A stretch of DNA of 22,721 bases from an uncultured Collinsella sp. (GTDB lineage: Bacteria > Actinomycetota > Coriobacteriia > Coriobacteriales > Coriobacteriaceae): positions 1-22,721 of the forward strand of contig CABVCF010000029.1 in NCBI GenBank assembly GCA_902496775.1, in the 5' to 3' direction. Positions within the stretch are counted from its first letter, which is position 1. The number at the start of each line of letters is the position of its first letter. Below, piece after piece: positions 21,866 to 22,721 of the stretch. Both the position numbers and the translations under genes were made by a program. The notes under the pieces are model-generated. The model was not told the DNA's origin. It worked only from the letters and a program-made list of their open reading frames with translations, and searched no databases.

Positions 21866-21871
21866 AGCCGC

Positions 21872-22721
21872 CTAGGTCAGTTTCACTATAGGTGCGAAGC
21901 CCTTCATAAGCTTTTTGGTCTGACCGGTCTTTTCGAATTGAACCTCGATCATGTCTCCGGCGACCGAGATCACGGTACCCGTGCCAAAGGTCTTGTGGCT
22001 CACGGTATCGCCTGCGGCAAAGTCCTGCGATGCGCTGGCGCGATCAACCTTGCGCTCCACCGTCGGGGACACCTTGGACGAGGGCTTTTTGGCTCGCGGT
22101 GCGCCCGAGCCAAAGGTCGAGGCAACACGGCCAGCGTCGGGCGAGACCCCACGATGGCGCTCGGTCCCGTAGCTGCTGCCACCAAAGAAATCGTCAAAGC
22201 TCGATCCGCCGCGCGAACCGGAACCGCCAGTCGAGCGCGTATGCGAACCAAATACCTTGCCGCCGTACATATCCGAACCCATGCCCGAGCCAAAGGTGCC
22301 GTGACGGTCGCCGCGCTTCTCCCAACCCGTGCCTTCAAAACCGGCAGAACCGATACCGCTAAACTCGATATCCTCAAACGGAATCTCGTTGAGGAAGCGC
22401 GAGCGCGGGTTGGCAGAGGTCGAGCCGTAGGTGCGACGCGTGGCCGCATAGGTCAGGAACAGGCGCTTACGGGCACGCGTGATGGCGACGTAGGCCAGTC
22501 GACGCTCCTCCTCGAGCTTACCCGGGTCATCGCTGCCGCCAAAGTCGTGCACGTGCGGGAAGATGCCCTCCTCCATGCCGGCCACGAACACCGCCGGGAA
22601 CTCCAGGCCCTTGGCGGAGTGGATGGTCATCATGGTGATGGCATGCGTCTCGCCGGCCAGGGAATCCAAGTCGGAGCGCAAGGCCAGCCACTCCATGAGC
22701 GCCGGCAGCGCCTTACAGGCG
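21872..22721 (-). CDS. pcrA: ATP-dependent DNA helicase PcrA/UvrD, C-terminal part (N-terminus beyond window)
   Basis: The frame stays open to the right edge, so only the last 282 or so residues are here. SF1 helicase motif V (TIHSAKGLEFPAVFVAGMEE) and motif VI (EERRLAYVAITRARKRLF) are clear. The C-terminal GDTVSHKTFGTGTVISVAGD segment with VQFEKTGQTKKLM is the Tudor-like domain that in PcrA/UvrD contacts RNA polymerase or partner proteins. Between them lies a long Gly/Ser-rich linker (GGSGSRGGSSFDDFFGGSS). Role: 3'-5' unwinding in repair and rolling-circle replication. The stop TAG is followed by the structured region. Confidence 0.93.
   Translation of the reverse strand, partial: ACKALPALMEWLALRSDLDSLAGETHAITMMTIHSAKGLEFPAVFVAGMEEGIFPHVHDFGGSDDPGKLEEERRLAYVAITRARKRLFLTYAATRRTYGSTSANPRSRFLNEIPFEDIEFSGIGSAGFEGTGWEKRGDRHGTFGSGMGSDMYGGKVFGSHTRSTGGSGSRGGSSFDDFFGGSSYGTERHRGVSPDAGRVASTFGSGAPRAKKPSSKVSPTVERKVDRASASQDFAAGDTVSHKTFGTGTVISVAGDMIEVQFEKTGQTKKLMKGFAPIVKLT

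Noticed and set aside
21698..21871. The pcrA frame stays open for 58 codons after its TAG stop, suggesting stop read-through
   Set aside because: PcrA ends at the normal point after its Tudor-like domain, and the extra stretch is the long-hairpin region, whose pairing explains the sequence better. An open stretch of 58 codons is not remarkable at this GC content.
1..22721. tRNA, rRNA, prophage, insertion sequence or plasmid genes
   Set aside because: None seen: no CCA-ending cloverleaf, no transposase, integrase or phage gene, and the coding sequences look chromosomal and evenly GC-rich.

Overview
The window is GC-rich (about 60% or more by eye), gene-dense and dominated by minus-strand genes. 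Gene content suggests a Coriobacteriia-type actinobacterium, most likely Collinsella or a close relative: a tmk-holB-PSP1 cluster, an archaeal-looking topoisomerase I with a Lys/Ala tail, hypAB beside tatAC, a family II pyrophosphatase, and a lactose/cellobiose-type PTS. That assignment is inference from gene content and style; no rRNA or tRNA gene is present to confirm it.

Layout. 1-3084 (minus): tmk, holB and a PSP1/RicT gene, tightly packed and overlapping, running off the left edge. 3333-4307 (plus): a zinc-ribbon, single-membrane-span protein of unknown function, separated from convergent topA by a bidirectional terminator. 4431-9550 (minus): tatA-tatC-hypA-hypB-topA, with a translational overlap at tatA/tatC and only 6 nt between tatC and hypA. 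9704-11389 (minus): a STAS anti-sigma-factor antagonist and a class I aminotransferase. 11539-11793 (plus): an 84-residue unknown protein. 11880-14429 (minus): nhaA and ppaC. 14596-15549 (minus): a ROK glucokinase. 15791-19460 (minus): a beta-glucoside operon (GH1 6-phospho-glycosidase, PTS IIC, IIB, IIA) ending in a strong terminator. 19764-21490 (plus): divergent GntR/UTRA regulator and manA. 21872-22721 (minus): the C-terminal part of PcrA/UvrD, running off the right edge.

How the genes work together. The PTS imports and phosphorylates a beta-disaccharide, the GH1 enzyme cleaves it, ROK glucokinase phosphorylates the freed glucose, and the divergent GntR/UTRA protein is the obvious candidate regulator; ManA links mannose-6-P to fructose-6-P. 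HypA/HypB insert nickel into hydrogenase, and Tat exports folded cofactor-containing proteins, but no hydrogenase structural gene lies here.

The least explained signals are non-coding. (i) A family of short intergenic elements recurs at about six places. A constant G-rich core (GGGGACGTTCTTA or GGGACAGGTTTG type) is flanked by self-complementary arms whose sequence changes between copies while pairing is kept. (ii) A 381-bp convergent gap (21491-21871) holds nested long hairpins followed, on the minus strand, by an intrinsic terminator, which fits an undescribed structured RNA. (iii) The nhaA leader contains a 12-bp GC-rich hairpin followed by six U, 34 nt before the start codon, suggesting attenuation.
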